Below are positions 61,238 to 64,000 of a DNA stretch of 64,000 nt, piece by piece. The position numbers were made by a program, and so were the translations under genes. The DNA lies in contig NZ_JBNGOQ010000004.1 of the NCBI RefSeq assembly GCF_050589645.1, positions 496,001 through 560,000 on the forward strand, written 5' to 3'. Origin of the DNA: JBNGOQ01 sp050589645 (GTDB taxonomy: Bacteria > Bacteroidota > Bacteroidia > Flavobacteriales > Flavobacteriaceae). Every line of letters begins with the position of its first letter. The first letter of the stretch is position 1. A model generated the notes under the pieces. It saw only the letters and a list, made by a program, of their open reading frames with translations, was not told the origin of the DNA and did not search any database.

Positions 61238-62194
61238 TTATTTTTCCAAAAGACCATAGTGCTTTAGGCTTTCCCAAAAATCCGCTACCATTTCCTCTAC
61301 CTCAATGGACGTATAGATGTGTATGCTGCGGTTGGTATTTTCCGCAGGTGTGGTAAAGGCCTCTTTTTTTGCCAGTTCCGGATGGGCCAGTGCCTCTATG
61401 ATGGCCAAGTCCCACATGATCCAACGCTTTTTTTCCGAATCCTTCTGGGTCCACCACCGCTCATAATTTTCCCATCGTTCTACTAGATAGTCGGCAACAC
61501 CGCCTTTTCCTTTTAGCTGTGCATCAACATCCGTTTTTTCGAAGACCAGATGCTGGCTGGTGGTCGCGCTCATTATATTTAGATCAAGTCCTTTGGTGTT
61601 CAACAGGATTTCAACCGCCAAAGGGTCATTTCCGGTATTGAATTCTTTTTTGTTATAGCTATTGGTCTTAACATCGTGCCAGAACCCAATGTAGTGCACC
61701 TTGATCTTGGGAACTATGGAGGGGTCCTTGAGCACGGCCGATGCCACGTTGGTACAGGGCCCTAGGACAACCACATGCAGTTGCTTGCCCACGGGCATTT
61801 GATGTGCCATCCGTATGATATGGTGCATGGCTTCGGATTCCATGGGGGCGTTACTGTCCAAAATGGGTTTGTTGCTCCCCAAAGGACGCTTGATGTCCTG
61901 TCTTTTCATCAAATCCAAGATGTCCTCATTGATCTTTTGGCTTTCCAGAACAGTGGTATCACTGGCCAGCGGTGAGGTATGGAATTGTGCCGAAGTAATT
62001 CCCAAAAGATCAAATTTAGGCTCTACCAAGGCCCGTACCAGGGCATAAAGATCGTCCACTTCATTGGCCGTATCGGTGTCTATAAGGATGGGAACCCTAT
62101 CTTGGATAGACTGACCAAAACCACCAGTGGCGCAAAGGGTGGTAAAGGAGAACACCAGAATCAAAAAATGGGTCTGCAAACAAGTCCTATTCAT
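61238..62194 (-). CDS. secreted inosine-uridine-type nucleoside hydrolase
   Basis: 318 residues. Signal peptide about 1-27 (ending GGFGQS). The calcium-binding N-terminus is VPILIDTDTANEVDDLYALVRAL, an N-E variant of the usual DTDPGxDD. Further ligands lie in LGPCTNVASAVL and the C-terminal WDLAIIEAL. It hydrolyses the N-glycosidic bond of a ribonucleoside, here in the periplasm. First of a three-gene operon with the kinase-like and ADP-ribosylglycohydrolase genes. Confidence 0.9.
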   Translation of the reverse strand: MNRTCLQTHFLILVFSFTTLCATGGFGQSIQDRVPILIDTDTANEVDDLYALVRALVEPKFDLLGITSAQFHTSPLASDTTVLESQKINEDILDLMKRQDIKRPLGSNKPILDSNAPMESEAMHHIIRMAHQMPVGKQLHVVVLGPCTNVASAVLKDPSIVPKIKVHYIGFWHDVKTNSYNKKEFNTGNDPLAVEILLNTKGLDLNIMSATTSQHLVFEKTDVDAQLKGKGGVADYLVERWENYERWWTQKDSEKKRWIMWDLAIIEALAHPELAKKEAFTTPAENTNRSIHIYTSIEVEEMVADFWESLKHYGLLEK

Positions 62195-62291
62195 AGCATT
62201 TGGGTTGGCCGGATGATCCCGGAACCGGTGAAGCTACTAAGATAGTGATTGTTTCCAAGTCGAAGGGAGGCAGGTGCGCCGTGAAACAAAA

Positions 62292-62321
62292 CAAAGGCCC
62301 CAAAATTTGTCGGGGCCTTTG
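62292..62321 (-). terminator. intrinsic terminator after the small membrane-protein genes
   Basis: A perfect 10-bp stem (CAAAGGCCCC at 62292-62301 with GGGGCCTTTG at 62312-62321) with a 10-base loop. On the minus strand it is followed by T-rich TTTGTTTTGTTTC, so it most likely ends the transcript of the two tiny genes upstream and shields the nucleoside hydrolase gene. Confidence 0.7.
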
Positions 62322-62424
62322 CATACTAAGTACACGTAATATAAACTAAAAGTTATTGGTTAGGGGTCGCTATATCTTGTCTGTATCCAGTCCTGGTTAC
62401 AAGGAGCCGTCCAAAAAGGACGGG

Positions 62425-62529
62425 CTATCCTATGAAACTGGTGGCTTTAACGATTAGAAAAATCATAAAAGAAATATACACACAGCCAAGAGCGACAAAA
62501 AAATCGATCAAATCAAATTTGCGTTTCAT
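62425..62529 (-). CDS. 34-residue single-helix membrane protein
   Basis: Too short for standard gene callers. ATG at 62529, TAG at 62427-62425. The product begins MKRKFDLIDFFVALG and continues with one hydrophobic helix (about 9-29). The positive-inside start and the membrane helix look like a genuine small membrane protein. It lies 28 bases after the DUF6747-like gene and before a terminator, so both are probably on one message. Function unknown. Confidence 0.5.
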   Translation of the reverse strand: MKRKFDLIDFFVALGCVYISFMIFLIVKATSFIG

Positions 62530-62557
62530 CTTTTTGGGCTTAAACAATTAAGATGCT

Positions 62558-62728
62558 TTAGTCAAAAATAAAACCGGTGGATACCCTAAAGATAAAGGCA
62601 TATAAAACCACTGCAAACATGATAAAACTAAACCATGCAAAGGCTTTAAAATACTCTCTAACAATGAAGTTCCCCAGGTTCTTAAATGCATCCAAATAAA
62701 TTCCTCTAATAAGTAACATTGTCTTCAT
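62558..62728 (-). CDS. DUF6747-like 56-residue membrane protein
   Basis: ATG at 62728, TAA at 62560-62558. An amphipathic first half (IRGIYLDAFKNLGNFIVREY) is followed by one membrane helix (about 30-50; AWFSFIMFAVVLYAFIF). This matches, from memory, the short flavobacterial DUF6747 proteins that share the LGNFIV-x2-YFK-x-FAWFSF pattern. Function unknown. A possible -7 box TAAATTTG (62767-62760, minus strand) lies 31 bases upstream. Confidence 0.72.
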   Translation of the reverse strand: MKTMLLIRGIYLDAFKNLGNFIVREYFKAFAWFSFIMFAVVLYAFIFRVSTGFIFD

Positions 62729-62911
62729 ACACCTGACATTTAATTTAATGGTTGGAATACAAATTTAGGGCCGCAAGGCCCCCTAGGGCAGATTTTTGGC
62801 GCAAGCCAGGGAAAACATCGATGAAATGCACGGTGATGACAAGAGAGCGATTTTAATGGCAGTTCACGGAATTTACTAGGTAGTGTTTTTATAGGCCACT
62901 GCCAAAACGCA

Positions 62912-62940
62912 AAAAAGGGACGGTTTTGCCGTCCCTTTTT
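62912..62940 (-). terminator. bidirectional intrinsic terminator below yegP
   Basis: GGGACGG (62917-62923) and CCGTCCC (62929-62935) form a 7-bp stem with a TTTTG loop, flanked by A6 on the left and T5 on the right. It lies 40 bases beyond the YegP-like gene stop on the minus strand and can work in both directions. Confidence 0.8.
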
Positions 62941-62979
62941 GATGGACCTTTTGGGTCCTAAAAGCCTATGATCGCGCGT

Positions 62980-63309
62980 TTAAGACTGGTCGTCTATGGA
63001 TGCGCCCGAAGCATTCTTTTTTACAGAAGCGATTCCATTCTCCATAGCGGATGTACTGGAGTACATTTCACTGGAACCGATTACTTGGCCGTTACTGGCC
63101 TTAAGATTAAAGTACGGCTGACCGTTTTTGGCGGTCTTTCTTTCATAGTTACCGTCGTTGCCGGAATTCTTTTTTACGGATTCAATTCCGTTGTCGCAGG
63201 CAGATTTGGAGTTGTAGGCCTCACTGCTCAGGATAACTTGCCCATTGGCAGCTTTTAGGTTGAACCTAAGCTTGCCGGCCTTATCCTTTTTGATTTCAAA
63301 TTTTCCCAT
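62980..63309 (-). CDS. YegP/DUF1508-family protein with two repeats
   Basis: 109 residues made of two tandem DUF1508 repeats of about 50 residues: KFEIKKDKAGKLRFNLKAANGQVILSSEAYNSK and the second with PYFNLKASNGQVIGSSEMYSS, each ending in NGI-x-SVKKN. This is the standard YegP layout, a small soluble beta-rich protein of unknown role. No signal peptide. Single gene with its own terminator. Confidence 0.92.
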   Translation of the reverse strand: MGKFEIKKDKAGKLRFNLKAANGQVILSSEAYNSKSACDNGIESVKKNSGNDGNYERKTAKNGQPYFNLKASNGQVIGSSEMYSSTSAMENGIASVKKNASGASIDDQS

Positions 63310-63636
63310 GATAAATTTTAATTTTGGTGTATGGCGATAAACATACGAATAATTTCCTTTGTACTCAACTTCCTATTAAAATTTTAAAAGGGCCAGGGAC
63401 AAACATTTAAGGTAGACCGACCGCTGTTTTCTGGCGAGGGAAACTAGTGCAAAAAAGGAAGTCTTTGATAAATCGACGATAAATAGGGGACAAACAGTGT
63501 GATATTCCCGTATTTTTCATAAAAAATTCAAAAAAGATCAAAATAATCTAAATTGTATGAATAATATGTAAAATTTTAACAATTTTGTAGTACATTTAAT
63601 AGCGCTATTTCTTTCCTACTTTCTACCCATAGATCG
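63310..63636. other. non-coding region between yegP and the 83-residue gene
   Basis: 327 AT-rich bases separate two divergent genes. I see no credible open frame. A 12-base perfect palindrome AATAGCGCTATT lies at 63598-63609, 27 bases before the 83-residue gene. A TACATTTA box (63591-63598), one base off the -7 consensus, overlaps it. Nothing else stands out. Confidence 0.5.
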
Positions 63637-63888
63637 ATGACGATACTAGATTATTTGGAACTGTCCGACCAAGGACAGTGGGACGAATTATTGGAACACG
63701 GCAAAAAGATTGCGGAATATAAAGCCAAGGATCGCAACTTTTCGCTTTTTGTCATGGACAACTTCTTCGTGGAGTTGGAACGGGAGCCCTCTGGGGATGC
63801 CTTGGTCTGTTTACATCCTTTTGTGAAAGGGGAAAGGCTTCAAAAATATATCAACGATATGGACGTCAATGAAGGATATTTCTATTAG
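63637..63888 (+). CDS. 83-residue conserved-looking hypothetical protein
   Basis: 83 residues, acidic, no signal peptide or membrane helix. It starts MTILDYLELSDQGQWDELLEHGKKI and ends MDVNEGYFY; a central FVMDNFFVELEREPSGD suggests mixed alpha/beta structure. I do not recognise a family. The reading frame has normal codon use and its own upstream region, with a palindrome 27 bases before the ATG, so it is probably a real gene. Confidence 0.65.
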   Translation: MTILDYLELSDQGQWDELLEHGKKIAEYKAKDRNFSLFVMDNFFVELEREPSGDALVCLHPFVKGERLQKYINDMDVNEGYFY

Positions 63889-63982
63889 CTACCCAGGGGG
63901 ATATGAAATCGTACATTTTGACGGGAATTCTTTTTAGCCCCGTATTTTAATCGTATATTCAGGGGGTTAAAAATTAGAGACA

Positions 63983-64000
63983 ATGAGACAGATATTACCA
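63983..64000 (+). CDS. start of a gene running off the right edge
   Basis: ATG at 63983 opens six codons (MRQILP) to the window end, 94 bases after the previous gene. The position and AT-rich upstream sequence fit a gene start, but the fragment is too short to identify. Confidence 0.35.

Noticed and set aside
1..64000. mobile elements, CRISPR arrays, prophage or integrated plasmid
   Set aside because: No transposase, integrase, phage structural genes, direct-repeat arrays or attachment-site duplications were seen; composition and coding style look uniform throughout.

Overview
The window looks like chromosome of a marine member of the Flavobacteriaceae (Bacteroidota), of the Zobellia/Maribacter/Muricauda kind. 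This rests on a SusC/SusD pair, a FecI/FecR/TonB-receptor set with an STN domain, the Bacteroidota-type arginine pathway with an ArgF' carbamoyltransferase, DUF6747 and DUF547 proteins, many lipoprotein signals, and promoters of the TTG-N19-TAnnTTTG type. No rRNA, tRNA, CRISPR array, integrase or insertion sequence was seen. Coding density is high and no gene is clearly broken.

Layout. (1) 180-11,000: an alpha-glucan utilisation locus. susC-susD run left; a LacI-family regulator, beta-phosphoglucomutase, a GH65 phosphorylase and a GH13 lipoprotein run right; a LacI-type operator lies between. (2) 11,000-21,700: a small membrane protein, GDPD lipoprotein, YhiN-type flavoprotein, glpF-glpK, TspO, then mevalonate-pathway genes with a UbiA prenyltransferase and a nitrilase, and an RluB-type pseudouridine synthase. 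(3) 21,700-29,550: a FecI sigma / FecR / STN-TonB receptor operon, divergent from a 7TM-transglutaminase / ATP-grasp ligase / outer-membrane barrel cluster. (4) 29,600-38,550: arginine genes GNAT-argG-argC-proC-argD-argF'-argB-argE-argH in one direction. (5) 38,765-45,840: a FAD oxidoreductase and membrane Fe-S protein ahead of a MORN-like protein and three glycosyltransferases. (6) 46,000-51,200: DUF547 protein, outer-membrane protein, GH113 lipoprotein, a small Omp85 protein and a divergent LysM/amidase-like protein. (7) 51,270-57,210: an arsenosugar-type cluster (TIGR04283-like GT, DUF547, PiT phosphate permease, ArsM, purine nucleoside phosphorylase, TIGR04282-like GT, rhodanese). (8) 57,300-62,200: a GH32 lipoprotein and a nucleoside hydrolase / kinase / ADP-ribosylglycohydrolase operon. 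(9) 62,400-64,000: two tiny membrane proteins missed by length filters, YegP, a small hypothetical protein and the start of another gene.

The most interesting signal is in region 3. A two-part element, GGGGTTGGGTGAA-N9-ACCTGTTCC, occurs exactly twice on the plus strand (25834 and 28351), 28 and 26 bases before the 7TM and barrel genes. A recognisable third copy lies on the minus strand just before fecR (25291 to 25261). This looks like the promoter of the neighbouring ECF sigma factor. It would place a peptide-ligase-like envelope system under control of an outer-membrane signal-transducing receptor.
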